A stretch of DNA of 64,000 nt, from contig NZ_LGSI01000068.1 in the NCBI RefSeq assembly GCF_001698815.1, forward strand, positions 124,001 to 188,000, given 5' to 3'. Positions 15,715 to 24,574 of the stretch are shown one piece after another. The stretch's first letter is position 1; each line of letters starts with the position of its first letter. The position numbers were made by a program, and so were the translations under genes. The stretch comes from Pseudomonas syringae (GTDB taxonomy: Bacteria > Pseudomonadota > Gammaproteobacteria > Pseudomonadales > Pseudomonadaceae). The notes beneath the pieces are model-generated. The model saw nothing but the letters and a program-made list of their open reading frames with translations, made no database searches and was not told where the DNA came from.

Positions 15715-17259
15715 TCACTCTTCGCCGCTCCCCACTTCTCGTTCTTCGAATGCGGAGCGCACAGCTTCCACAACACGTTCCGCCCGGTGAGCGTCGTCCA
15801 GCTGCGGATACGTTTTCTTCAACTTGCCGGAGACCTGCCAGCCATTTTCCTTGAGAGAGCGAATGATGCGGTTCGCGTCCTGATCCGGCATTTCCAGCAC
15901 CTCTTTGAGTCGCTGCTGGGCGTGCTGGAAAATGACCAGAACACGGGCCTCATCGGCCATCTCGGTACGGATCGTATGCGCCACGACCTGGGCCGTGTAC
16001 AGGACGTGTTCGGTCAAATCGGGATAGCGCCATGCGAATTGCGCGTCGTCATAGTCATCGAAAATCAGGTTGCTCGAGGTTCCATCCTCGTAGACGACGA
16101 GTTCGCCAAACCGATGGGACGCTGCGTAGCGCTGCATGAATGGCCGCGAAAACACCTCCAGCGTGCGATCGTAGCGCGCCCGGAAATCGATCGAACTGGT
16201 GATGCTGGCCGACACCGGCAGGATCACGCCATCAGGCACTGCCTTATCGCGGATCAGGGTGTCGTTGATCAGGAAGCGATGGATCCGACCATTGCCGTCC
16301 CGCATGGGGTGGATATACACAAAGGCGAAGGCGATTGCAGCTGCCCGGGCCAGCGGCTCGGCGCCCCGTGTTGCCAGCTCGAATGCCTTCAGACCCTCGA
16401 GCAGTTGCGGTATCTGCTCAAATTGCGGCGCGATGTAGTGCACGATGTCCTCGCGCATGGTCGCCTGTCCTACGAACACCGGCGATTGCCGCAGACCCAG
16501 CCCGAAGGACTCATGACCCAAAATAGCGGCTTGCAACGTGTGCAGGCTATCGTTGCTCAGCGGATCCTTGATATGGCCACAGTACTTGGCGATCACGTGG
16601 GCAAACCGTTGGATCCTGTCGGCCTGGTCGGCCTCTTTCTCGATCAGAAAGCTCGCACGCGACTCCTTGAACGTCAGCCAGCTGGCCGTGCGTATCAATA
16701 TGTCGGCGCCAAAGGTCTGGTTCAGCTCGCGCAGTGCCGCATCCAGGTCAAATTGCAGCGCTTGCTGTACGGTATCGGTGCGGCGGACCAGGGGGCAGAA
16801 CTCCGGCACGCCGGGCAGATTATCGTTGATGCGCCAGCGCCGTATCCGCAGTGGCTCGACGCGGGTCAGGTACTGCTGCGATGAAACGGCATCGACATAG
16901 CCGCCATTGGTCACATCCGGCACATCCAGATGCTGTCCGGTTAGCCACTCGTACAGGAATCCGCTGCGGCGGGCATATTGGCCAAAGGGCGCTTGCCGGC
17001 ACCAGGCTTCGATGGACTCTGGGCCGACAGCGGCAAACAGACGGGCGAAAAACTCGAGGTGAATTTCTTCGTACTTGAGCCCAAACTCGAAATGCCCCGC
17101 GAAATTGTCCACCGGCTGGTAGCTGGCGGGATACTTGTTCTCGACATGTCCGTTGCTCTCGCGGCTCATCCGTGTCGTACCGATCACCGATTCCACACGT
17201 AGGGGTTGTGCAAGCGCGATAGCGTAGCGATCGGCGAGTGCCTTGAAGCCTACTTGCAT
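15715..17259 (-). CDS. Fic domain protein (probable AMP/nucleotide transferase)
   Basis: A 514-aa protein. The Fic active-site loop HPMRDGNGRIHR is at residues 317-328, matching HPFxxGNGRxxR, with the catalytic His intact. Residues 203-208 read SFLIEK, close to the inhibitory helix motif (S/T)xxxE(G/N), but Lys replaces Gly/Asn. The C-terminal 100 residues look like a winged helix (DQDANRIIRSLKENGWQVSG). Fic enzymes usually transfer AMP to hydroxyl side chains. No antitoxin gene is adjacent, so self-inhibition through residues 203-208 is likely. It lies next to the left edge of the accessory block. Confidence 0.85.
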   Translation of the reverse strand: MQVGFKALADRYAIALAQPLRVESVIGTTRMSRESNGHVENKYPASYQPVDNFAGHFEFGLKYEEIHLEFFARLFAAVGPESIEAWCRQAPFGQYARRSGFLYEWLTGQHLDVPDVTNGGYVDAVSSQQYLTRVEPLRIRRWRINDNLPGVPEFCPLVRRTDTVQQALQFDLDAALRELNQTFGADILIRTASWLTFKESRASFLIEKEADQADRIQRFAHVIAKYCGHIKDPLSNDSLHTLQAAILGHESFGLGLRQSPVFVGQATMREDIVHYIAPQFEQIPQLLEGLKAFELATRGAEPLARAAAIAFAFVYIHPMRDGNGRIHRFLINDTLIRDKAVPDGVILPVSASITSSIDFRARYDRTLEVFSRPFMQRYAASHRFGELVVYEDGTSSNLIFDDYDDAQFAWRYPDLTEHVLYTAQVVAHTIRTEMADEARVLVIFQHAQQRLKEVLEMPDQDANRIIRSLKENGWQVSGKLKKTYPQLDDAHRAERVVEAVRSAFEEREVGSGEE

Positions 17260-17445
17260 GCTCGAATCCCCTAACGAGAGCTAAAAAATGATAACCAGAA
17301 GGGGATAGTACGCGAAAACACTAATTTAGTGGGCGCGGAAACGTTAACGCTCACATGAATTCGATAATTATTAAGCTATTTCTATCGAAAATGATAAAAG
17401 GGCAAGACATCCGTTGGAGACGTGCGTTGTCGGCATTGCTGCCAA

Positions 17446-17475
17446 TCAGAGACTGTCCGGATCGCCGAAAAACAT
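17446..17475 (-). repeat. Copy of the last ten mexT codons (probable left attachment site)
   Basis: Read on the minus strand it encodes MFFGDPDSL and a stop, exactly as the true mexT end at 30293-30322 does. Of 30 bases, 23 match and all seven differences are synonymous, including TGA for TAA. An in-frame stop lies five codons upstream, so this is a fragment and not a gene. It is in the same orientation as the right-hand copy. Confidence 0.7.
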
Positions 17476-17523
17476 TTTGACTGGGCTCTAGGGCGGTAGT
17501 TACAGCCTGAAAAAATCGAATTG

Positions 17524-17542
17524 TGCCCCCAGTTTTGCCCCC
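17524..17542. repeat. Paired TGCCCCC repeat, left end
   Basis: TGCCCCCAGTTTTGCCCCC matches TGCCCCCAATTATGCCCCC at 30173-30191 in 17 of 19 bases, in the same orientation. Sites like these occur beside P4-type integrase genes and may be integrase arm sites; that role is inferred. Confidence 0.5.
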
Positions 17543-18002
17543 ATTCGCATCGGGTGTACAAGCGATCGCGAACGGCGATTTTCAGCGGTCCCAAGTCTGG
17601 CAGTGCCTGGATCAGTGTATTCCGTTTGGGCTTCGGTGTAGGTTGGAGGTTTCTTCGCGTAAATTAGTCTATGGTTGTTTGAGATGAAGGTTTGATCAGC
17701 CACTTTCCATAGCGGCCATCGGTTCGGTGGCGCCCAGTGCCCGTGCTCGAGCATACGCCTGGCGTCGGGCAACACGCCAATCCGCAAGATGCGCAACCGC
17801 TGTGTGCCGGTGGGTCTTGGGGGGACGCTGGGCTTTCAACAATGACGCCAGCATGAGCGGTGAGGTGCACCAAACCTACTGTCGGAGCAGGTCGGTTTCG
17901 GCCTCTATGCGATAAATGCGTGCGAAGCACCGGAATTTGGCAACTTGGGCGGTGCCAAGGAGCTCAACCCTTAGAGTATCGCCGCCTTGGCCCCGTGCAT
18001 AT

Positions 18003-18029
18003 CTAGCTACCCCATGTATGGGGTGCTAG
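18003..18029. repeat. Inverted repeat at the tRNA-Pro anticodon region
   Basis: The right arm ATGGGGTGCTAG (18018-18029) belongs to the tRNA anticodon loop and 3' stem. The left arm CTAGCTACCCCAT (18003-18015) is its inverse with one extra T, and GT lies between them. The tRNA homology ends at the centre, so the left arm replaces the tRNA 5' half. An integrase core site in the anticodon loop would look like this. Confidence 0.45.
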
Positions 18030-18062
18030 GGGTCGAGTGTTCGAATCACTCCGTCCCGACCA
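18018..18062 (+). pseudogene. 3' part of a tRNA-Pro(GGG) gene
   Basis: The sequence reads as tRNA from the anticodon loop onward: loop ATGGGGT (U33, anticodon GGG, G37), the 3' anticodon stem, variable loop, T-arm GAGTG-TTCGAAT-CACTC, acceptor strand CGTCCCG, and ACCA at 18059-18062. The expected 5' acceptor strand CGGGACG and the D-arm are absent upstream, so the gene is incomplete. Its natural terminator follows. It is probably a recombination scar of an element that targets tRNA-Pro. Confidence 0.75.
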
Positions 18063-18078
18063 TATTATTCAATGAGTT

Positions 18079-18106
18079 AGCCCAATCTTTTCAGGTTGGG
18101 CTTTTT
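18079..18106 (+). terminator. Terminator following the tRNA-Pro fragment
   Basis: AGCCCAA (18079-18085) pairs with TTGGGCT (18096-18102), followed by TTTTT. This is the usual layout 15-20 bases after a tRNA CCA end. Confidence 0.8.
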
Positions 18107-18503
18107 CATGCCTACAAAATTACTCCCACATTTACTCCCACGGATATCTTGGATCTTGGTGGCGCTGCGAGCTGAGATGGCGTATTTGTGTTCGAGTCTC
18201 GTCCGCTGCACCATATTTGCTTCCACAAGGCTCGCTGAAGGCCTGGAAGCCACGGAAATAGAGGCTTTTCGGCGCTTTTTTCGTTTTCTGAATTCCACTG
18301 GAATCTATCTGTCGCCAGCACTCTGGGCCTCGCTCATGAAATAAATTTCACGTCTCCCCTTGAAGAAATTGGATCCATCCCAAAATCGATTGATCTGTAG
18401 TGGCCATTGGCTGCGTTTCAGCTCTCGCTTATCGATATTCTGGTGGACAATCACGAAAATCGGGCCGCGGCAGCTCAACGAAACAATACTTGGGGAGCGC
18501 GAT

Positions 18504-19586
18504 ATGGCTGAGAGCATTGAGATTGACTTTCTACCGGTGGGAAAGGGCGAGCATAGCGGCGATGCGATTGCGATCCGCTGGCGTGAAAATGACGAATATA
18601 AAGTAATGGTTTATGACGGCGGAACCCGAGATTACGGCGTCGCACTGGTCAAGCATATCCAAGAGCACTTTGAAACCAACTACGTCGACTATGTCGTCAA
18701 TTCTCACCCTGACAATGATCATGCCGGAGGACTGCTGCACGTCTTGGAAACTCTCACGGTTGGCGAGTTATGGATGCACCGCCCTTGGGAGTACAGCGAC
18801 CAGATCCGAGATTATTTTCACGACGGCAGAATGACTGACGAAAGCCTGGCAAACCGACTGAAGCAGAAAATGTCGGCTGCCCACGCGCTTGAAGAGGCTG
18901 CCTTGAAGCGGGATATTCCGATTCAAGAACCGTTTGCGGGTGACCAGATCGGGATCTTCACAGTTCTATCACCCGGTAAGTACCGTTACGTACACGATTT
19001 GGTCCCGGCTTTCGAGAAGGCTCCTGAGCTCAAAGAAAACCAGAGCGCTATTGCTTCTGTACTTGACGCCGTTAAAGGTGTTGCAGGCTATGTTGCTGCG
19101 AAATGGGGTATGGAATATCTGCCTGAAACAGTGATCACCTCAGCAGAAAACGAAAGTAGTGCGATTCTTTTTGCTTCCATAGGTGAACGAGGGTACCTCC
19201 TGACTGGGGACGCCGGAATTGAATCGCTCAGAGCCGCTGCAATTTTTGCCACTGAAAATGGCATTGACCTGCCTAATCGCGTGACCTTCGCCCAGATTCC
19301 CCATCATGGCGGTCGTCACAACGTCTCTACAGAAACGCTGAACATGCTTGTGGGGGATCCGCTTGCTGAGATGCCCGAGAATCCAAGCCGCCGAGCCTAT
19401 GTATCTGCGGCAGAGAAAGCGCCACGTCATCCGAAGAAGGCTGTAACGAACGCATTTGTTCTTCGCGGTTTCAAGGTAGTTAAGACAAAGGGACAGTACA
19501 TCTCCCACCGCTCTCCTGGCGGGGCTAAGCGTGAAGGATGGGGACCGGCTAGCTACGAGCCTTTCCATGAGGAAATCGAAGAATGA
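18504..19586 (+). CDS. Metallo-beta-lactamase fold hydrolase (ComEC-type MBL)
   Basis: A 360-aa protein. The start at 18504 has GGGAG seven bases upstream; the open frame to 18360 has no such site. The metal-binding motif HPDNDHAGG (HxxxDH) is at about residues 68-76. A later GD (LLTGDAG) and HHGGRHN supply further ligands. The overall shape is that of the stand-alone ComEC/Rec2-like MBL hydrolases, which often act on nucleic acids or nucleotides, though the substrate here is unknown. It overlaps the next gene by four bases (ATGA) and so is translationally coupled to a membrane protein. The N-terminal 120 residues are clearly paralogous to the truncated MBL gene at 20525. Confidence 0.82.
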   Translation: MAESIEIDFLPVGKGEHSGDAIAIRWRENDEYKVMVYDGGTRDYGVALVKHIQEHFETNYVDYVVNSHPDNDHAGGLLHVLETLTVGELWMHRPWEYSDQIRDYFHDGRMTDESLANRLKQKMSAAHALEEAALKRDIPIQEPFAGDQIGIFTVLSPGKYRYVHDLVPAFEKAPELKENQSAIASVLDAVKGVAGYVAAKWGMEYLPETVITSAENESSAILFASIGERGYLLTGDAGIESLRAAAIFATENGIDLPNRVTFAQIPHHGGRHNVSTETLNMLVGDPLAEMPENPSRRAYVSAAEKAPRHPKKAVTNAFVLRGFKVVKTKGQYISHRSPGGAKREGWGPASYEPFHEEIEE

Positions 19587-20407
19587 GCGAAGGAGCCGGA
19601 GTTTCAGGCTTTGCCAAAGCCATCACTCAGTTCTCGGACACCTATGAGCGCCAAGCCCGGCTGTATCCTGCTCTGCTAGCACTCTCGCCCATTATTGTGA
19701 CTGCGATGGCATTGTACGGGGATAGACTCGGACTGATTTCTGGGGTCGTATCGCTGCTGGTCGCGTTCGGGCTACTTCACCTGCTTTCCGACTACGCGAG
19801 AAGCCGGGGAAAAGAAAACGAGCAGGCGATGTGGAGGAAGTGGGGCGGGCCTCCTAGTACGCAGGTATTGCGCCATCGCGATGGAATTTTCGAGCCAGGG
19901 GAGCTACTTGGTTATCACGTCAAGCTTGCCACACTGATGAACAAACCTTTCCCTTCGAGTGCTGAAGAAGCATCCGATCCTCAAGGTGCCGACGCGGTGT
20001 ACGCGGAAGCCTGCGGAATGCTACGCGCCGCCACGCGGGATACCAAAAAATTCAACCTGTTGTTTAAGGACAATATCTCCTACGGTTTCCGTAGAAATGC
20101 TTTAGGTCTTCGAAATATTGCCGTGGCTTCGTGCTTCGTCAGCTTATTCTGGGTTGCTATTCGCCAAGGCCCTTCGATGTGGGTATCTCGTTATCAAGCA
20201 GCAACGACTCCAGAGGCGTTTTTTACGGTCAACGAAGTCACAGCCATTGGGGCGTCGCTAGTCATGCTGCTGATGTGGACGACATTCATCACGGAAAAGT
20301 CTGTCCGAGCGGCGGCTTTTTCCTACGCCCGGATGCTTGTCTCCGCCTGCGAGGTTTTGGCCGCGAAGCCTAAGGCTAGTCGAGGGAAGAAAGAAACGGT
20401 GAAGTGA
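19583..20407 (+). CDS. Four-segment membrane protein coupled to the MBL hydrolase
   Basis: A 274-aa protein I do not recognise. Two hydrophobic segments lie at about residues 28-70 (LLALSPIIVTAMALYG and ISGVVSLLVAFGLLHLL). A soluble charged region of about 110 residues follows, then two more segments at about residues 178-235 (IAVASCFVSLFWVAI and VTAIGASLVMLLMW). The tail is basic (KPKASRGKK). The 4-base overlap with the MBL gene indicates a fixed pair. In island settings, MBL-plus-membrane-protein pairs suggest a membrane-acting or nucleic-acid-sensing system, but that is conjecture. Confidence 0.7.
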   Translation: MSEGAGVSGFAKAITQFSDTYERQARLYPALLALSPIIVTAMALYGDRLGLISGVVSLLVAFGLLHLLSDYARSRGKENEQAMWRKWGGPPSTQVLRHRDGIFEPGELLGYHVKLATLMNKPFPSSAEEASDPQGADAVYAEACGMLRAATRDTKKFNLLFKDNISYGFRRNALGLRNIAVASCFVSLFWVAIRQGPSMWVSRYQAATTPEAFFTVNEVTAIGASLVMLLMWTTFITEKSVRAAAFSYARMLVSACEVLAAKPKASRGKKETVK

Positions 20408-20524
20408 GCCCTCTCACTTCCGTTTTGGTACTTGGAAGTGCGTCGAGCTGTCAGCAGGTCGATGCCACCCTTAAAACCTTGGCCTCCCTACAACTCACTA
20501 GCCATCGCAAAGCAGGAAGTTGCA

Positions 20525-20880
20525 ATGTCGCACATAGAGATCGATTTCATCGGTGTAGAGACCGCGAAAAGCGGTGACGCAATTACCATTCGTTACGAGA
20601 AAAATGGAGTTACGGGCGTTCATGTAGTGGACGGAGGGTATGTCGACACTGGAGCTCAGGTCATTGAGCAACTCCGCAAATTTTACGGTACCACCAAGAT
20701 TGATAACGTAGTCCTAACTCATCCAGACCTTGATCATGCCAACGGTCTGCGGGCAGTGCTAGAGGAGTGCGATGTCGGTAAGCTTTGGCTCAATCGACCT
20801 TGGCTCTATGCTGATGAATTGATTGACAGGTTTGCCACCTATACGTCCGTGGATGCGCTTGAGCGAAAGCTCCGATCTGT
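20525..20880 (+). pseudogene. Truncated second MBL-fold hydrolase
   Basis: The gene starts well (AGGAAG five bases before ATG). MSHIEIDFIGVETAKSGDAI aligns with the first MBL protein, and THPDLDHANG is the HxxxDH metal motif. Homology runs to about residue 118 (DALERKLRSVY). After that the frame runs, until its stop at 20998, through the antisense of the neighbouring hydrolase gene. The catalytic C-terminal two thirds are missing, so the product should be inactive. It is broken at about 20878-20886. Confidence 0.8.
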
Positions 20881-21340
20881 GTACAGCACCGGCAATTTCG
20901 AGGCGAGCGCCCCACGCGTCGGCGAAATGCTGCGCGCGCGGCAAACTCACTTTCGGGTCGTTGGTACTGGCGACCACTACTGTCTTGAACGGCAGTAACT
21001 TCAGCGGGAGGGGTGAAAACCCCCTGATGCCTGGCGGGTAATCAGGTGCTTCAATATCGCTCGGAGCGACCAGCAGCGCAGCAAGCACTGGTCCGCTGTA
21101 ACGCTTGGCCCAATGGGCGACCAGGATAACGGAAAGTGAATGCGCGATCAGAACCACCGGGTCGTCATTTTCGCTTATGACGGCTTGTAATGTGTTTACC
21201 CAGTCTTCGAGGTCCGGATTTTGCCATTCCTTTTGCAGTACCCGTTCATAGGACGGGTTGTTATTCTGCCAATGGGTTTGCCAATGACCCTCTCCGGAGT
21301 TGCCCCGTCCTGGAAGAATCAGAACGCGTACATCTGTCAT
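20759..21340 (-). pseudogene. Truncated RBBP9-like serine hydrolase
   Basis: The frame encodes 193 aa. Residues 1 to about 153 are a typical RBBP9/YdeN alpha/beta hydrolase (VLILPGRGNSGEGHW, nucleophile Ser in LIAHSLSVILVAHW, LLVAPSDIE, STNDPKVSL). After EIAGAV the normal ending, seen in the paralogue at 23895 as GHLGSFAELGDWPYGY with the catalytic His, is replaced by HRSELSLKRI and on, which is antisense of the truncated MBL gene. The catalytic His is therefore lost. The start at 21340 has GAGG eight bases upstream. Confidence 0.8.
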
Positions 21341-21458
21341 CTGTGAATCCTCGCTAAGCTGGTTGAACGACGCGGGTGAGCTCTGCAGGTGTTCCGCGCA
21401 GTGTGGGGGGCTTTTGTAGGGGGACGTTTAAATAGTTGGATTTTCCGGTAGTGCGCCG

Positions 21459-23624
21459 TCAGAAGTCGTAACGAGCGCCGGCGAGCCATGTTCGGGGCGA
21501 GTTGTAGTAGTAGCCGAACGCGGAGGGCGTCTCATAAGTTTTGTCTAGAAGGTTTTTTCCCGAAACGAACAGCGTTAGCGATGTTCCTCTAGGGGTGTAG
21601 AAAGCGCCGAGGTCGACATAGGTTTGCGCCGGGGTCTCGAAGGTATTTTCAACACCTGTATAAAACTTGCTGGAACGGCGGACGTTCCCGTTCAGGCGGA
21701 GATCGCCGCCAGGCACTGAAACGTCGTAAACCGTGTTCAAGTTGTAGGTCATGCGCGGTGCGAATGGGAGCTCGTTGCCGGTGTAGTCGGCGGTCGAAGA
21801 GACACCGCCTGGTAAGAACTGGTCAATCCCGGTCCGTAGGTAGGACGCCGAAAAACTGGTCTTCCAGTTGGACGTAATCTGAAAAGAAGACTCCAGCTCG
21901 GCACCGTAGGTGTGTGCAGAATCAGCATTGGCGAGCACGCCGCCTATTACGGGCACTCCGTTAAATACTGGATTGCTTAAGCTGGTCTGGTAGTTGTCGT
22001 ATTTGTTGTAGAACATCGCAATGTTGTTTTGCACGCGATTATTGAATGCCGTGGTTTTTATTCCCCACTCATAGGACGTGACTTCTTCCGGGTCTATCGG
22101 GCGTTCAACCAGATCGATGCGGTTCACCGGCGCAGGGTTCCACCCTCCGGAAGTTTCGCCTTTGGCCCAAGTGAGATAGGTGAATACATTCGGGCTAAAG
22201 GTGTAATCAAGGATAAGTTTCGGGGTGAGAGAGCTGTTTTTTTCGCTCCAGTTATTGAAGGTAAATCGTTGGGAGAGCAAGTCACCACCGGCATTACTGT
22301 TGTAGGCATCGCCGGACAGGATGTGCTCCTCGCGCGAATAGCGAAGCCCGCCTGTAATGCCGAAGGCATCGGTGACCTTGTAGTGCAGTTGGCCGAAAAT
22401 CCCCTTGCTTTCCTTTTCGTTGCGGGAACTGGTGGCTTGCCAGGCAGGCGCCGTGCCGAGTGCGGTCAAGCGATCAAAATCAAAATTCTCGTGGAAGTAA
22501 GTCGCTCCCGTGACAAAATCAAATCGCTCGTACTCACCGAGCAATTGGAACTCCTGGGAGAACTGCCGCTGATTCACCTCCTGATAAAATTTGTTGAATG
22601 TGTACGTCTCGCGGCCGTCGCTGTCCCACGGCTGCCCGTCTTTGATTCGACGAAACGCGCTGATCGACTTCAAGGTCAAGTTGTCATTCAACTGGTCGGT
22701 GATCTTGAAAGAAATGCCACCGTTGTTCTGATCCGTACGAGTGTCCCAGGAAGCAAGGGTACGATTGTCCTTGAGGTGAGGCGTGAGTGGCGAAGGAACA
22801 CCATTGTCCGAGTGGTCACTGGCTTCATCGATGGCCAAATCGAAGCGTAGGTTTTCGGATGGGCGGAATAACAGCTTGGCCCGGACTTGATCCGTATCAA
22901 AACCGTTGACGTCCTTGTTCAAGGTGTAGTTGTGGGCATAGCCGTCGCTCTTGCGACTGGACACTGCCAGGCTGCCCAGTAACACATCCGGGATTAGCGG
23001 CCCGCTGAAATAGCCCTTGGATTCGAAGGTGCCAAAGTTGCCGCCACCCCCTTCGACGAAACCCGTAAACTGGTTACTGGGGTCCTTGCTGATGATTTTG
23101 AGCGCGCCTGAGCTGGTGTTTTGTCCATACAGCGTACCCTGAGGGCCCCGCAGAATTTCCACCCGCTCGATATCTGGAAGATTAGAGAACGCATTACCAA
23201 ATTGTCGGGCGATATAGACGTCATCAAGGTATACCCCGACCGATGGATTGCCAGCTGGGCGGGAATTGCCGATGCCGCGAATAAAGACATATTGTTGATT
23301 GATGTATGGGCTCGGTAGGGTAACGCCTGCAGCCTGGCCGGCGAGGTCGGCCAGTGAGTGGACCTGACGTTCCTGCAGTTGGCTCTCTCCAACTGCACTT
23401 ACCGCTACGGCAGTTTTCTGTAGATCAGTTGTTCGGCGCTCGGCCGTGACCGTTACGGCGGTCAGTGCGACTTCTTTTTTATCTTTTGCGGGCTGCTCGG
23501 CTGCGTCATTACCGTTGGTATCTGCTGCTTCGACGATACCGCTGGACAATGCAAATACCGACACCAGCGCCAAATACAACGGCCGGCGGACAAAGGGTAC
23601 TGCGTTCAAAGGATGACTCCTCAT
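21459..23624 (-). CDS. TonB-dependent outer-membrane receptor
   Basis: About 721 aa from the ATG at 23624, which has GAGG seven bases upstream; TTG 23642 and ATG 23636 are alternatives. A signal peptide (ALVSVFALSSGIVEAA) is followed by a TonB-box-like TAVTVTAERRTTDLQKTAVAVS. The plug domain has VFIRGIGN and VEILRGPQGTLYGQNTSSGALKI. The beta-barrel ends in aromatic GARYDF, as outer-membrane proteins do. No siderophore signalling extension is present. It is flanked on both sides by RBBP9-like hydrolase genes and followed upstream by cysteine-sulfur genes on the same strand, so uptake of an organosulfur compound is a reasonable guess. Confidence 0.9.
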   Translation of the reverse strand: MRSHPLNAVPFVRRPLYLALVSVFALSSGIVEAADTNGNDAAEQPAKDKKEVALTAVTVTAERRTTDLQKTAVAVSAVGESQLQERQVHSLADLAGQAAGVTLPSPYINQQYVFIRGIGNSRPAGNPSVGVYLDDVYIARQFGNAFSNLPDIERVEILRGPQGTLYGQNTSSGALKIISKDPSNQFTGFVEGGGGNFGTFESKGYFSGPLIPDVLLGSLAVSSRKSDGYAHNYTLNKDVNGFDTDQVRAKLLFRPSENLRFDLAIDEASDHSDNGVPSPLTPHLKDNRTLASWDTRTDQNNGGISFKITDQLNDNLTLKSISAFRRIKDGQPWDSDGRETYTFNKFYQEVNQRQFSQEFQLLGEYERFDFVTGATYFHENFDFDRLTALGTAPAWQATSSRNEKESKGIFGQLHYKVTDAFGITGGLRYSREEHILSGDAYNSNAGGDLLSQRFTFNNWSEKNSSLTPKLILDYTFSPNVFTYLTWAKGETSGGWNPAPVNRIDLVERPIDPEEVTSYEWGIKTTAFNNRVQNNIAMFYNKYDNYQTSLSNPVFNGVPVIGGVLANADSAHTYGAELESSFQITSNWKTSFSASYLRTGIDQFLPGGVSSTADYTGNELPFAPRMTYNLNTVYDVSVPGGDLRLNGNVRRSSKFYTGVENTFETPAQTYVDLGAFYTPRGTSLTLFVSGKNLLDKTYETPSAFGYYYNSPRTWLAGARYDF

Positions 23625-23894
23625 CTCAAACCTCATTCTCAATAATCACAACGGATCAATCGGATGCCGTGCCACTTCCAGCGGCGGGCACGAAAGCAAT
23701 AAGCCTTCGTGCAATTAACTCCGGCCTACTGGTAGGTGGTACGGAAGAGATGGAAGTGCGCGAGGGAGGACAACGCACTGTGACACTGCGGCAAGTTGTG
23801 GGCAGGTTAAACAGAAGTTGGAAGAGTGCGAACTGATATTATCTGCGTTGCTTGCGCGGCAATTGCATATAGGTTTATTACACGCGAGTCCTTT

Positions 23895-24452
23895 TCAGGC
23901 TTGTTCGATAAGGGCTTGTAGCAACGAGTAGCCATAAGGCCAATCGCCCAGCTCAGCGAAGGAGCCGAGGTGTCCAAACGCTCCCGGTACTTGCAGGCTT
24001 GAACCCCAATCCGTCGCAAATTGGCGCGCTCGTGCCAACGTTACTCTAGTATCGTTGGTGCTGGTTACAACGGTGCTGGGGAAGGGCAATTTCATTGAGG
24101 GCATTGGCGCAAAACCGATTGCGCCGGGCGGATACGAAGGGTCCTCGACATCGCTTGGGGCGACCAGTAGAGCGCCTCTCACGCAGCCATTATAAGGCGG
24201 CGCGGCATGGCGCAATGCCCAGTGCGCCACCTGAGCAACCGACAGTGAGTGGGCGACCAGAATCGTCGGAAAATCCTCTTCGGTAATGGCCTGCTCCAAG
24301 GTCTCGACCCATTCGTCAATGTGGGGGTTTTCCCAGTCCCGCTGGAGAACTCGGCGGCAGTATGAGTGGCTTCGCTCCCAGAAGCTTTGCCAGTGTTTGT
24401 CGCCAGAGTTGCCCCTGCCAGGCAAAATCAGTACGCGTATTTCAGTCTGCAT
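23895..24452 (-). CDS. RBBP9/YdeN-like alpha/beta hydrolase
   Basis: An intact 185-aa serine hydrolase. VLILPGRGNSGDKHW is the oxyanion region, the nucleophile Ser is in LVAHSLSVAQVAHW, the Asp is in the STNDTRVTL region, and the catalytic His is in GHLGSFAELGDWPYG. It is a clear paralogue of the truncated gene at 20759, with the TonB receptor between the two, suggesting a duplicated cassette. The natural substrates of such enzymes are short acyl or amide esters; here a hydrolytic step on the imported compound is possible but unproven. Confidence 0.88.
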   Translation of the reverse strand: MQTEIRVLILPGRGNSGDKHWQSFWERSHSYCRRVLQRDWENPHIDEWVETLEQAITEEDFPTILVAHSLSVAQVAHWALRHAAPPYNGCVRGALLVAPSDVEDPSYPPGAIGFAPMPSMKLPFPSTVVTSTNDTRVTLARARQFATDWGSSLQVPGAFGHLGSFAELGDWPYGYSLLQALIEQA

Positions 24453-24574
24453 CTCGGACCACCTTTGGCATCAAACGCGCAGGCTATCTGAAGTGCCATG
24501 ATCCGGCGACAAGCCAAATGGCATAACGAAATAACCCGCAGCGTCATAAGCCTGCCTTGGTCCGGTGTTCGTGA

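Larger units (their letters stand above)
17260..18503. other. 1.2-kb mosaic gap at the left edge of the island
   Basis: There is no intact gene here. In order it holds an AT-rich stretch after the Fic start, the mexT 3'-end copy (17446-17475), the TGCCCCC pair (17524-17542), a minus-strand decayed frame around 17706-17930, the tRNA-Pro fragment with its terminator (18018-18106), and another short G-rich direct repeat pair (TTACTCCCA, 18120-18140). The decayed frame has an amber stop after LLRQ and then reads through MLASLLKAQRPPKTHRH to a TGA near 17696; it looks like an eroded phage-type small gene. The stretch is best read as layered recombination debris. Confidence 0.6.

Noticed and set aside
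17500..17796. 98-codon minus-strand frame at the left island edge
   Set aside because: It crosses the TGCCCCC repeat, has no ribosome site and no family features, and overlaps a better-composed but interrupted frame. It is treated as debris.
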